32,706 nt of DNA from Chloroflexota bacterium (GTDB lineage: Bacteria > Chloroflexota > Limnocylindria > Limnocylindrales > CSP1-4). Both the position numbers and the translations under genes were made by a program. The DNA lies in assembly GCA_003152165.1 (NCBI GenBank), contig PLZO01000081.1, forward strand, positions 4,621 to 37,326. Direction: 5' to 3'. This document shows positions 1 through 8,039 of the stretch, piece by piece (within the stretch, counting starts at the first letter, position 1; every line of letters begins with the position of its first letter). The notes under the pieces are model-generated. The model was given only the letters and a program-made list of their open reading frames with translations. It did not search any database and was not told the origin of the DNA.

Positions 1-564
1 TTCGACCTCGAGCGTGGGCACCCGATCGATCACCTCGATTCAACCCGCGCCGCGATCGACTGGTTGCATGGCAACGTGGGTATGGACCCGGCCGGCGTTG
101 CGGAATCCGCGGCGGTTCTGGCCCGGGTCGTCCGAGTTCGGGCCGCCTTTCGCGACCTGTGGGATGCTGCCGTCGAGGACCGCCAGGTCGACGAGTGGGC
201 CATCCGCGAGCTGAATTCGGTCCTGAGCCACCGATCCGTGCTGGAGCTCCGGCCGAGCCGCGACAGCGGGGGAGCGAGCGGCTATCAGCTTGCCCAGCGT
301 GCAGTCGGCGACCCGGTCGATGATGCCCTGGCTCGGCTGGCCGAGCCCCTCGCACTGACACTGGGGTCGGACGAAGCGCTCACCCGGCTGCGGACCTGTG
401 CCGACGATGCGTGTCGCTACGTCTTCTTCGACGGATCGCGAACGCACCAGCGGCGCTGGTGCGACATGGCCAGTTGCGGCAACCGGGCCAAGGCCGCCCG
501 TCACCGGGCACGAGCCCGGGGTAGCGGTCAATCACCGGGAGCCGACGCCCAGACCGCCGGGTAG
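1..564 (+). CDS. CGNR zinc-finger (ABATE-type) protein, 5'-truncated
   Basis: The frame is open from the first base of the window to a TAG at 562-564, so the true start lies upstream. The visible 187 residues end in a CGNR zinc finger: C-x4-C, then Y-x-F-F-D-x-S-R, an RRWCDMASCGNRAK block, and a basic RHRARAR tail. The upstream part is an alpha-helical region like the ABATE domain that precedes this finger. The family is thought to contain DNA-binding, stress-linked regulators; no specific target is known, so the regulator role is family knowledge only. It converges with leuS, leaving 27 nt between the two 3' ends. A TTG at 64 could be taken as a start, but coding sequence clearly extends before it. 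Confidence 0.85.
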   Translation, partial: FDLERGHPIDHLDSTRAAIDWLHGNVGMDPAGVAESAAVLARVVRVRAAFRDLWDAAVEDRQVDEWAIRELNSVLSHRSVLELRPSRDSGGASGYQLAQRAVGDPVDDALARLAEPLALTLGSDEALTRLRTCADDACRYVFFDGSRTHQRRWCDMASCGNRAKAARHRARARGSGQSPGADAQTAG

Positions 565-591
565 ACGCCCGAGACGACGAAGACGCGCCTG

Positions 592-3126
592 TCAGCTCTC
601 GCGCACGACAAGGTTGACCAGCCGGCCGCCGGCATGGATCACGCGGTCCGGCGTTCGGCCACCGAGGACCTCGCGGACACGGTCACGAGCCAGGACCAGG
701 CGCTCGAGCTCGGCCTGGTCGATTCCGGCCGGCACCGTGATCCGGTCGCGGACCTTGCCGTTGACCTGGATCGGCACCTCGCGCAGCTCGGCGGCGGTCG
801 CCGTGTCGTCCACGGCCGGCCACGATTCACGGTGGATCGTTGACTCGGGCAGGCCGGCCTCGGCCCGCAGGCGGTTCCACAACTCATCGGCGACGTGCGG
901 CGTGGCCGGCGCGAGCATCAGCAGCAACAACCGGATCGCCTCATCCCAGGCCGGCCCGTTGGCCACCTCGCTGCCCCGGTAGCGGAAGAGCGTATTGGCC
1001 AGCTCCATCAGGTGGGCGACCATCGTGTTGAACCGGAAGCCTGTGTATTCCTCCGTGACGGCCCGCAGGGTCCGGTGGGCGGCCATCCGGATCGATCGTT
1101 CGGCGGCCGCCCGATCCTCGCCCGCCGGCAGCTTGCCGGAGTCGGGATCGCCACCCTCCAAGCCCTGCGGATCGAGAGCCAGGGTCCAGACCCGGTTCAG
1201 GAAGCGGTGGACGCCCCCGATCCCGGTCGGGCTCCACGAGCCACCCTGGTCCCACGGTCCCATGAACATCAGGAAGAGGCGGATCGTATCGGCGCCGTAC
1301 CTCGCGACGAGGTCGTCCGGGTCCTGCACGTTGCCGCGCGATTTGCTCATCCGCTCGCCGTCGGCGCCCAGGATCTGGCCCTGGTTGAACAGCCGCAGGA
1401 ACGGCTCGCCCTGCTCGACGAGGCCGATGTCGCGCATCATCTTGGTGACCTCGCGGGCATACAGCAGGTGCATGACGGCGTGCTCCGCCCCGCCCGTGTA
1501 CTGGTCGACGGGCGTCCAGCGGGCCACCATGGCCGGGTCGATTGGACCGTCGTCCTTGTGGGGCGACAGGTAGCGGAACCAGTACCACGACGAATCCATG
1601 AACGTGTCCATCGTGTCCGACTCGCGCTGGGCCGGCCCGCCGCAGCTCGGGCAGGTCACGTTCAGGAAGGCGAGGTCGCGGGTCAACGGGTTGACGCCGC
1701 TGCCGGCGTAGTCGACGTTCTCGGGCAGCAGCACGGGGAGATCGGCCGCGGGCACAGGCACGATCCCGCAGCGCTCGCAGTGGATCACCGGGATCGGCGT
1801 GCCCCAGAAGCGCTGGCGACTGAACCCCCAGTCACGCAGGCGGTAGGTGACCGTTGGCTTGCCCGCGTCGTGCTGCTCCAGCCAGGCGACGATCTCGCCG
1901 AACGCATCGGCCGCCGGCCGGCCACTGAACGGCCCGGAGTTGACCAGGACTTCGTCGGCGGAGTGCTCGACGAATGCGCTCGTCAGGGCGGCGTCCGGAT
2001 CACCGTCCGAGGGCATCACGACCTTGATGATCGGCAGTCCGAACCGGGTGGCGAAGTCGAAGTCGCGCTCGTCGTGAGCGGGGACGGCCATGATCGCCCC
2101 GGTCCCATACGAGCCCAGGACGTAGTCGGCCACGAAGATGGGGATCCTAGCCTGGTTCACCGGGTTGATCGCGTCAGCACCCAGGGCAACGCCGGTCTTC
2201 TCCCGATCCGCGGCCAACCGATCGATCTCGGTGCGGGCGGCGGCCTGGGTCAGGTAGGCCTCGACCTCGGCCTTGCGCTCCGGCGCCGTCAGGGCGCCGA
2301 GCAGCGGATGCTCCGGGGCAAGGACCATGAACGTCGCCCCGAAGAGCGTGTCGGGCCGGGTCGTGAACACGCCCAGCGGCTCGCCGCCGGCATGGTGCGC
2401 CGACGGAGCCGTCGTGAAGGTCACCTCGGCGCCCTCGGAGCGGCCGATCCAGTTCGTCTGCATGATCCGGATCGGGTCCGGCCAGCCGAGGCCGTTGAAG
2501 TCGAGCAGCTCGTCCGCGTACCTGGTCACCCGCAGGTACCACTGGTCGAGCTCGCGCTTCTCCACCTTGGCGCCGCAGCGCCAGCAATGGCGGTCGGTGC
2601 CTTCGACCTGCTCGCGGGCGAGCGTCCCGTCATTCGGGCACCAATCGACCGCCGACTTCTTGCGATAGGCCAGGCCCGCCTTCAGGAACTCGAGGAAGAG
2701 CCACTGGTTCCAGCGGTAGTAGTCCGGTTCGCAGGTGATGACCTCGGCGCTCCAGTCGAACGAGGCGCCCATACTCCGCAGCTGGACCCGCATCTTGTCG
2801 ATGCTCTTCATCGTCCAGGTGCGCGGGTTGACCCGGTTCTTGATCGCGGCGTTCTCGGCCGGCAGGCCGAAAGCGTCGAAGCCGATCGGCATGAAGACGT
2901 TCTCGGCGTGCATCCGGTGGAACCGGGCGATCGCGTCGGTCGGGGTCGTGATGTACCAGTGGCCGATGTGCAGGTCGCCCGAGGGGTAGGCGTACATCGT
3001 CAGCAGGTAGAATTTGGGGCGGGTCGTGTCGGCCAGGTCGGCCCGGTGCAGGCCGAGCTCGTCCCAGCGGGCCTGCCAGCGCGGCTCGATCTCGCTAGGC
3101 TGATAGCGATCGATCCTGGCGCGCAT
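592..3126 (-). CDS. leuS: Leucyl-tRNA synthetase
   Basis: Class I aminoacyl-tRNA synthetase that charges tRNA-Leu with leucine in the cytoplasm. The 844 residues show the HIGH motif (residues 53-56), a first zinc ribbon (WCPNDG, then CWRCG), the inserted CP1 editing domain (TTRPDTLFGATF; GTGAIMAVPAHDERD), a second zinc ribbon (CERCG, then CPSCGG), the MSKS signature (about 593-596) and the C-terminal domain ending near NGKVRDR. This is normal length for bacterial LeuRS. I chose the ATG at 3126 (MRARIDRYQPSEIEPRWQ) because it matches the family N-terminus. The frame stays open a further 71 codons, but that extension translates the tRNA-Ala gene and is not real. The gene lies 83 nt downstream of that tRNA on the same strand, with no separate promoter evident, so they are probably co-transcribed. 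Confidence 0.97.
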   Translation of the reverse strand: MRARIDRYQPSEIEPRWQARWDELGLHRADLADTTRPKFYLLTMYAYPSGDLHIGHWYITTPTDAIARFHRMHAENVFMPIGFDAFGLPAENAAIKNRVNPRTWTMKSIDKMRVQLRSMGASFDWSAEVITCEPDYYRWNQWLFLEFLKAGLAYRKKSAVDWCPNDGTLAREQVEGTDRHCWRCGAKVEKRELDQWYLRVTRYADELLDFNGLGWPDPIRIMQTNWIGRSEGAEVTFTTAPSAHHAGGEPLGVFTTRPDTLFGATFMVLAPEHPLLGALTAPERKAEVEAYLTQAAARTEIDRLAADREKTGVALGADAINPVNQARIPIFVADYVLGSYGTGAIMAVPAHDERDFDFATRFGLPIIKVVMPSDGDPDAALTSAFVEHSADEVLVNSGPFSGRPAADAFGEIVAWLEQHDAGKPTVTYRLRDWGFSRQRFWGTPIPVIHCERCGIVPVPAADLPVLLPENVDYAGSGVNPLTRDLAFLNVTCPSCGGPAQRESDTMDTFMDSSWYWFRYLSPHKDDGPIDPAMVARWTPVDQYTGGAEHAVMHLLYAREVTKMMRDIGLVEQGEPFLRLFNQGQILGADGERMSKSRGNVQDPDDLVARYGADTIRLFLMFMGPWDQGGSWSPTGIGGVHRFLNRVWTLALDPQGLEGGDPDSGKLPAGEDRAAAERSIRMAAHRTLRAVTEEYTGFRFNTMVAHLMELANTLFRYRGSEVANGPAWDEAIRLLLLMLAPATPHVADELWNRLRAEAGLPESTIHRESWPAVDDTATAAELREVPIQVNGKVRDRITVPAGIDQAELERLVLARDRVREVLGGRTPDRVIHAGGRLVNLVVRES

Positions 3127-3209
3127 GGTCACGTCGGGCCTCGAAATGCCGAACCCCCCGGTGGGCCGCCGGCCGCGTCGAGGGGTGAGGAAATGATGGC
3201 GAAGATGGA

Positions 3210-3285
3210 TGGTGGAGCTACGGGGATTCGAACCCCGGACCTCTTGCATGCCATGCAAGCGCTCTGCCAGCTGAGCTACAGCCCC
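3210..3285 (-). tRNA. tRNA-Ala (anticodon GGC)
   Basis: A 76-nt cloverleaf read on the minus strand. The acceptor GGGGCTG pairs with TAGCTCC and includes the G3:U70 wobble, the main identity element of alanine tRNA. The anticodon stem CTTGC/GCAAG closes the loop ATGGCAT, giving anticodon GGC for GCC/GCU codons. The T arm has GGTTCGAATCC. The discriminator is A and the 3' CCA is encoded. It lies directly upstream of leuS. Confidence 0.97.
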
Positions 3286-3298
3286 GCCGTGGAGGGGC

Positions 3299-3304
3299 AG
3301 TATA
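3299..3304 (-). promoter_or_regulatory. Extended -10 promoter of tRNA-Ala(GGC)/leuS
   Basis: On the minus strand TGCTATACT gives a TG-n extended -10 with hexamer TATACT. It ends 13 nt before the tRNA 5' end, so transcription would start about 6 nt upstream of the tRNA. I see no convincing -35, which fits an extended -10 promoter. The same TGCTA-C/T-ACT form occurs before the other tRNA-Ala. Confidence 0.6.
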
Positions 3305-3397
3305 GCAGCGGGCCCGGCTCGATCCGGCGGGGCACCCATTCGGTCAGTCTCACCGATTGCCCGGTGCCATTGTCAGGATCATGTCAGGCCAAATCGC

Positions 3398-3403
3398 TAG
3401 ACT
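3398..3403 (+). promoter_or_regulatory. Putative -10 of the arylsulfotransferase-like gene
   Basis: TAGACT lies 7 nt before the ATG at 3411, so the transcript would begin at or next to the start codon. There is no Shine-Dalgarno. A TTGTCA at 3370-3375 is 22 nt away, too far for a standard spacer. The call rests on position and similarity to other starts in this window. Confidence 0.35.
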
Positions 3404-3410
3404 TGGGCCG

Positions 3411-4964
3411 ATGAGCACGCCCGACTCAGCTGCAGGCGGCTGGACCCGTCGGCGGTTTCTGCAGGCCGGCGGCGTTCTCATTGTCGGCGCCACCGCGCTC
3501 GGTGCGGTCGCGATCGAGGCCGGCTCGGCAGGTGCTGCCCGGAGCAGCAGCCCGTCTCCGGCTGGTTCAGCCGCCCAGGTGGTTCGCCGTCGCTATCGCT
3601 CTCGTCCGGATCTCAGTTCGGCGCCGGTGGCGGTGGCTGCTCCGGTCGGCGCGGTGGCACCCGGCCTCGTCTTCCTGACCCCCAACAATGGTCTGGCTCC
3701 TGACGGCCTGCTGGTCACCGATAACGCGGGCAAGCCGGTTTGGATCCGTCCAGACACCGGTTCGTATGCGGCAAATTTCCGGGTGGCCCAATACCGCGGC
3801 AATCCCGTCCTGACGTGGTGGGAAGGCAGCGTGAACGGCGGCTACGGATCGGGCCAGCTGGTCATCGTCGATGACACCTACACCGAGCTTCTTCGGTTCG
3901 GGGCCGGCGCCGGGCGCAAAGCCGATATCCACGAGTTCCAGATCACCCCCCGCGAGACCGCCCTGATCCTGACCGATCTGGCGGTCCCGAACCCAGCTGG
4001 GGCGACGCCTCCGCCCTGGCAAAATTGGGATTGCGTCGTGGAGGAGGTCGACATTGCTACAGGCACCCTCCTGTTAGAATGGCATAGCGCCGACCACATC
4101 GCGCCAGACGAGTCGGTCCTGCCGGCTCCGACGACGACCGCCAGCCCCGCGGCGACCACTAGCGCAGACTCGACCGCTGCACCGGTCGAGGCGGTATACG
4201 ACACGACCCACGTCAACGCCATCGAGCAGGATACCGACGGCAACCTGCTGGTGTCGGCGCGCAATACCTCGACGGTCTACAAGGTCGACCGAACGACCGG
4301 CGCGATCCTGTGGCGGCTGGGCGGCACGAACTCCGATTTCCAGATGGGCGACGGAGCCAAGTTCGCCCTGCAGCATGACGCGCGCCGGCACCCCGATGGG
4401 ACGATCACGATCTTCGACGACGGCAGTGGGCCCGGCACGTCGCGGGCGATCGTTCTGAACGTCGACGAGGTGGCGAAGACGGCCACCCTGGTTCGCTCGT
4501 ACCTCCATCCCCATGCCAAGATGGCGATGAGCCAGGGCAACATGCAGGTCCTGCCCAACGGCAACGTGTTCGTTGGCTGGGGCAGCACGGGCTACGCCTC
4601 GGAGTTTTCGGCCGATGGTCAACTCCTGTTCGATGCCGATTTCAGTGGCTCGATCCAGTCCTACCGCTGCTTCCGCTTTCCCTGGATGGCGCGTCCGACG
4701 GCGCAGCCGGCGGTGGCCGTCGATCCCCCCAATAACGGCACCGTCACTGTCTATGCCAGCTGGAACGGCGCCACCGAGGTCGTCACCTGGGAGGTCATGA
4801 GCGGGGCTGATCCAAGTCAGCTGGCCTCTCTGGGCACATTTCCCCGGACGGATTTCGAAACCGTGCTTGCCGTGAAGCCGGGCGGTCCGCTGCTGGCCGT
4901 CCGAGCGCTCGACGCAAACGGGATGGTCCTGGGCACTTCGGCGGCGGTGACGCTCCAGGGCTAG
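3411..4964 (+). CDS. Exported arylsulfotransferase-family protein (Tat signal)
   Basis: A 517-residue protein with a twin-arginine signal near the N-terminus (TRRRFLQAGG, a hydrophobic stretch, then AGSAGAA), so export in folded form is expected. The mature part has the repeated beta-propeller signatures of the ASST family: THVNAIEQDTDGNLLVSARN, STVYKVDRTTGAILWRLGG, FALQHDARRHPDG and IFDDGSG, then MAMSQGNMQVLPNGNVFVGW. This family transfers sulfate between phenols in characterised members; many homologues, including this type, have no proven activity. A Thr/Ala/Pro-rich linker sits near residues 240-262. I chose ATG 3411 because the Tat motif then lies about 10 residues in; in-frame ATG 3381 and TTG 3357 are alternatives. 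No operon partner is evident. Confidence 0.85.
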   Translation: MSTPDSAAGGWTRRRFLQAGGVLIVGATALGAVAIEAGSAGAARSSSPSPAGSAAQVVRRRYRSRPDLSSAPVAVAAPVGAVAPGLVFLTPNNGLAPDGLLVTDNAGKPVWIRPDTGSYAANFRVAQYRGNPVLTWWEGSVNGGYGSGQLVIVDDTYTELLRFGAGAGRKADIHEFQITPRETALILTDLAVPNPAGATPPPWQNWDCVVEEVDIATGTLLLEWHSADHIAPDESVLPAPTTTASPAATTSADSTAAPVEAVYDTTHVNAIEQDTDGNLLVSARNTSTVYKVDRTTGAILWRLGGTNSDFQMGDGAKFALQHDARRHPDGTITIFDDGSGPGTSRAIVLNVDEVAKTATLVRSYLHPHAKMAMSQGNMQVLPNGNVFVGWGSTGYASEFSADGQLLFDADFSGSIQSYRCFRFPWMARPTAQPAVAVDPPNNGTVTVYASWNGATEVVTWEVMSGADPSQLASLGTFPRTDFETVLAVKPGGPLLAVRALDANGMVLGTSAAVTLQG

Positions 4965-5070
4965 CCCCAGATCACGGCTCGTTCCGGCCGACGATCCGCC
5001 TGGGATCGCGGCGGAGAAATAGATGCCCCGAGATAGCCCGCTCGGGTGAGTCGCCCAGGGAGTCTTGCGT

Positions 5071-5931
5071 GTGGCACCATCGGCGGGTGATCCCGCCCGT
5101 GCCCGCCAGGTGACCAGCCCGAGCGAGCAAGCCGCCGAGCTTGCCCTGCCCGGTGGCTCGCTCGACTACATCCTGCGGCGTTCAGCCCGGGCTCGGCGGG
5201 TGCGGGTGACGGTCGACCCGTTGCGCGGGGTGATCGTGACCGTCCCCGCCCGCCGACCGGGTGCCCGGGATGCGCTGGCCTCGGTGGAGTCGTTCCTGCG
5301 CGAGCGCGAAACGTGGATCCGGACCCATCTCGTTCGGCAGGCCCGCCAACGGTCCCGGGTGGCGGGCTTGACCGCTGGCCTCGCGGCAGGCGAGCTCCGC
5401 GACGGGGCCCTGTTGCCATACCGTGGCCGGGCTCACCGGATCCGGATCGTCGGCCCACGCAGAGACCTGGCCCGATCCGGTGTCCGGATCGAGGATGCCG
5501 ACGTGCTGGGGACCAGCCGCACGATCATTCTCGAGCTCGCGACTCGCGATCGGCGCCGCCCGGCCCGGATCCTCGAGGCCTGGCTGCGCGGCCGCGCGGT
5601 GATCCAGATCGAGGCCGTGATCGCCCGCCATGCGCCTGGCCTGGGCGTTCATCCCTCGGTCGTCGTGATCCGCGATCCGCGCAGCCGTTGGGGCAGCGCT
5701 TCGCGGACGGGCCGGGTGGCGCTCAGCTGGCGGCTCATCCTCGCGCCGCCAGAGGCCCTGGAAACGACCGTCGTCCACGAGCTTTGCCACCTGCGCGTGT
5801 TCGGCCACGGCCCGACGTTCTGGGCACTCGTCGGATCGCGCCAGCCGGACCATCGGCACTGGCGGCGCTGGTTGCGCGACCACGCCGTCGAGCTCCATTC
5901 GGTCCTCGCCGAGGATCCTGCCTCAACCTGA
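5071..5931 (+). CDS. YgjP/DUF45-family metallopeptidase-like protein
   Basis: A 286-residue soluble protein. The N-terminal part (LDYILRRSARARRVRVTVDP, then VTVPARRP) and the C-terminal zinc site (RWGSAS, then VVHELCHLRVFGHGPTFWALV) are the hallmarks of the YgjP/DUF45 family. HELCH supplies two histidines and a glutamate, and the second conserved histidine is in FGHGP. These proteins resemble M48/SprT-type metalloproteases, but a substrate is not established for most. I chose GTG 5071 because AGGGAG at 5057-5062 stands 8 nt before it; TTG 5065 in the same frame is too close to that site. Residues between about 100 and 190 are the less conserved middle. It stands alone, 106 nt after the previous gene. 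Confidence 0.88.
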   Translation: MAPSAGDPARARQVTSPSEQAAELALPGGSLDYILRRSARARRVRVTVDPLRGVIVTVPARRPGARDALASVESFLRERETWIRTHLVRQARQRSRVAGLTAGLAAGELRDGALLPYRGRAHRIRIVGPRRDLARSGVRIEDADVLGTSRTIILELATRDRRRPARILEAWLRGRAVIQIEAVIARHAPGLGVHPSVVVIRDPRSRWGSASRTGRVALSWRLILAPPEALETTVVHELCHLRVFGHGPTFWALVGSRQPDHRHWRRWLRDHAVELHSVLAEDPAST

Positions 5932-6014
5932 TCCGACGGTCTGATCGGCCCGGTCGTGGCAAAGTTGACGAGTAGCCCTCAATCGCCGCTGTTCGTATCC
6001 AGGGAGGGTGGGCC

Positions 6015-6509
6015 ATGTCCGCCGTCATTCGCCTCAATCATGCCGTCCTGTATGTCCGCGATGCCGGAGCCTCGGCTGACTTCTATCGAGACGCATTCGG
6101 TTTCATCGAGGTCAGCCGCGAGTTCGGCGGCCATGCGGTCTTCCTGCGTTCGCCGTCAAGCGACACGGACAACCACCACGACCTCGGCCTGTTCTCGGTC
6201 GGGCCGAGCGCGCCGCGGCCGCCGCGCGGCTCGACCGGGCTCTACCACCTCGCCTGGGAAGTGGCGACGATCGAGGATCTGGCCGCGGCCGCCGAACGGC
6301 TGTCGGGCGTAGGCGCGCTCACGGGGGCGAGCGACCATGGCGTCTCAAAGTCGCTCTACGGTCGCGATCCGGACGGGATCGAGTTCGAGGTGATGTGGCG
6401 CGTGCCGCGTGAGGATTGGGGCGAGGACGAGACCCGGGGCGTGGTCCGCACCCTCGATCTCGCTGCGGACGTCAGGCGCTATGGCACGAAGGCCGGCGCA
6501 GCGGGGTAG
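6015..6509 (+). CDS. VOC-family (glyoxalase/extradiol dioxygenase fold) protein
   Basis: A 164-residue protein with two beta-alpha-beta-beta-beta modules of the vicinal oxygen chelate fold. The first has LNHAVLYVRDAGASADFYRDAFGF; the second has GLYHLAWEVATIEDL and ends in YGRDPDGIEFEVMW. The expected metal ligands are visible: the His in LNHAV, the His in YHLAW and the Glu in EFEVMW. Members include catechol dioxygenases, glyoxalase I and fosfomycin-type enzymes. The sequence does not settle the substrate; the N-terminal signature is most like the ring-cleavage dioxygenase branch. A GGGAGGGTGGG stretch just before ATG 6015 is a strong ribosome-binding site. It is convergent with the following tRNA. 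Confidence 0.88.
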   Translation: MSAVIRLNHAVLYVRDAGASADFYRDAFGFIEVSREFGGHAVFLRSPSSDTDNHHDLGLFSVGPSAPRPPRGSTGLYHLAWEVATIEDLAAAAERLSGVGALTGASDHGVSKSLYGRDPDGIEFEVMWRVPREDWGEDETRGVVRTLDLAADVRRYGTKAGAAG

Positions 6510-6524
6510 AGCGGCGAGAGGAAT

Positions 6525-6600
6525 TGGTGGAGATGAGGGGACTCGAACCCCTGGCCTCCGCGATGCGAACGCGGCGCTCTGCCAGCTGAGCTACATCCCC
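6525..6600 (-). tRNA. tRNA-Ala (anticodon CGC)
   Basis: A 76-nt cloverleaf on the minus strand. The acceptor GGGGATG pairs with CATCTCC and again has G3:U70. The anticodon stem CCGCG/CGCGG closes the loop TTCGCAT, giving CGC for GCG codons. The T arm has GGTTCGAGTCC. The discriminator is A and CCA is encoded. It shares its D-arm sequence with the tRNA-Ala at 3.2 kb but differs in anticodon and T stems. Confidence 0.97.
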
Positions 6601-6650
6601 ACCGAGGGTCGAACCGGGCGGCGTTTCCTGGCGCCTCGGGACCGCCGCCG

Positions 6651-6656
6651 AGTGTA
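6651..6656 (-). promoter_or_regulatory. Extended -10 promoter of tRNA-Ala(CGC)
   Basis: The minus strand reads TGCTACACT, an extended -10 with hexamer TACACT, 50 nt upstream of the tRNA 5' end. No clear -35 is seen. It nearly matches the promoter before the GGC isoacceptor (TGCTATACT). Confidence 0.55.
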
Positions 6657-6750
6657 GCAGAGGCCAGCGCAGGATCTGCCTTCGGCGTCTGCTGCTCGAT
6701 ACTCGTGGGTCTCAACGACGTCCATGATGCGTGCTCAGGGGTCGCTGACC

Positions 6751-6780
6751 TTGACAATACAGAACATTTGTTCGATTATC
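6751..6780 (+). promoter_or_regulatory. SOS promoter with LexA box upstream of imuA
   Basis: A consensus -35 TTGACA (6751-6756) and -10 GATTAT (6774-6779) are separated by 17 nt. The spacer holds the palindrome GAACATTTGTTC (6762-6773), a LexA operator of the GAAC-N4-GTTC (Gram-positive/Cheo box) type. Bound LexA would directly block RNA polymerase. The predicted start site is at about 6786-6789, on the imuA ATG, so the mRNA is probably leaderless. Confidence 0.88.
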
Positions 6781-6788
6781 AATGACCC

Positions 6789-8039
6789 ATGGCGAGCCTT
6801 TCCCCGGACGTCTCGGCCGCTCTCGCATCCCTTCGGACGCGCTGGGGAGCGGCAGCTCCGCGGGTGATCGGATCGCTCGCCATCGCCCCCGAGGCGGCCG
6901 AGGATTCGGCGCTCGGCGAGTTGGCGGATGCCCTGCCAGGCGGCCTGCCTCGAGTGAAGCCTCGGCCAGCTGATGCGGATCGGGTAATCGGGACCGGCTT
7001 CGCCGCCCTCGATGCGATCCTCGGCCCGGGGGGAATGCCGCGCGATGCAGCGGTCGCGCTATGCGGGGAGCCCTCGAGCGGCCAGACGACCCTGGCCCTG
7101 CGGCTGGTTGCCGAGGCCCAGACCGGTGGCGCGATTGCCGCCTGGGTAGACCTTGCCCGGAGTCTCGATCCGGTCGAGGCGGTTGCCCGCGGGGTCCGGC
7201 TGGAATGGCTCGTCGTCCTGCAGCCGGAATCGCCGGACGAAGGGATCGCGATGGCCGGGTCGCTGCTGGCGGGCCGATCGGTGGATGTCCTGGTCATCGA
7301 CCTGCCAGACCACGCTCGAACCGGTCACTCCCCGCAAAACCCGCCGCGGCCCGGTCCACGGAACGATCCACCGGCGCCGAGAAACGGCCCCCGGAGTGGC
7401 CATCCGCCGAAACGTCCGCCCAGCCTGGCCAATCGCCTCGAGCGTCTCGCCGCGCTCGCCCGCCGGGCAGGCGTACTGTTCGTCGTCCTCGAGCCACCGG
7501 GACTCGGGCAGGAGCTGACTGCCGCCGTCGCTGCATCAACAGCGCTCCGGCTGGAGCTGGCCCGTCGATCGTGGATCCGGCTCGGTCGGGATGTCGTCGG
7601 GCAGCGCACCGAGGTGGTCGTCGGCCGGAATCGGTTCGGGCCGACGGGTCGCCGGGCAGAGTTGCGGATCCTGTACGCCGAGGGCGGCGGTCGAGACGCC
7701 TGCCTCGAGCGCGACGCACTCCTCGCCGATCCGCGCGGCACGCCGGACACGGCGCTGGCCAGCTTGCCCATCACGGGCCTGGCCGGCCCGCGCGCCACCA
7801 CAGACGCCCCCATCAGCCTGCATTCACGGACACACGATCGTGCGACGTCTCCACCTTCTCTGGACGCATCTGCCGCTCCGTCTCGCCCGGGCCCGCTCCG
7901 CCTCGTTCCCGGCCGGACCGTTGATCCTGGGCGGCCAACCCTGGACAACGGGCAACGTCCTCGACGCGAATCCGGCCGCGGTCGAGCTTGGCGTTCGGCG
8001 GGGGATGCCGCTCGGGAGCGCACACCGGCTCGCCCCTGA
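6789..8039 (+). CDS. imuA: ImuA-like RecA-fold protein of the SOS mutasome
   Basis: A 416-residue RecA-like protein, the accessory partner of ImuB and DnaE2 in error-prone translesion synthesis. Residues 68-180 align by eye with the RecA core: GTGFAALDAILGPGGMPR, a Walker A-like GEPSSGQTT at 93-101, a DLARSLDP block matching RecA DAEHALDP, and a Walker B-like DVLVIDLP. The Walker A lysine is Gln here (position 99), so normal ATP binding is doubtful. An Arg/Pro-rich low-complexity insert (about residues 178-212) replaces the RecA loop region. The frame overlaps imuB by 200 nt and the last 66 residues look unconserved. Start ATG 6789 lies 9 nt after the -10; ATG 6782 is out of frame. LexA control is inferred from the operator. 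Confidence 0.85.
   Translation: MASLSPDVSAALASLRTRWGAAAPRVIGSLAIAPEAAEDSALGELADALPGGLPRVKPRPADADRVIGTGFAALDAILGPGGMPRDAAVALCGEPSSGQTTLALRLVAEAQTGGAIAAWVDLARSLDPVEAVARGVRLEWLVVLQPESPDEGIAMAGSLLAGRSVDVLVIDLPDHARTGHSPQNPPRPGPRNDPPAPRNGPRSGHPPKRPPSLANRLERLAALARRAGVLFVVLEPPGLGQELTAAVAASTALRLELARRSWIRLGRDVVGQRTEVVVGRNRFGPTGRRAELRILYAEGGGRDACLERDALLADPRGTPDTALASLPITGLAGPRATTDAPISLHSRTHDRATSPPSLDASAAPSRPGPLRLVPGRTVDPGRPTLDNGQRPRRESGRGRAWRSAGDAARERTPARP

Noticed and set aside
3127-3339. 71-codon N-terminal extension of LeuRS
   Set aside because: It translates the tRNA-Ala gene and its promoter; the conserved N-terminus starts at ATG 3126.
895-3414. An 839-codon open frame antisense to leuS
   Set aside because: It mirrors the leuS codons and ends in translated tRNA-Ala; long antisense frames are expected in GC-rich genes, and the product has no domain character.
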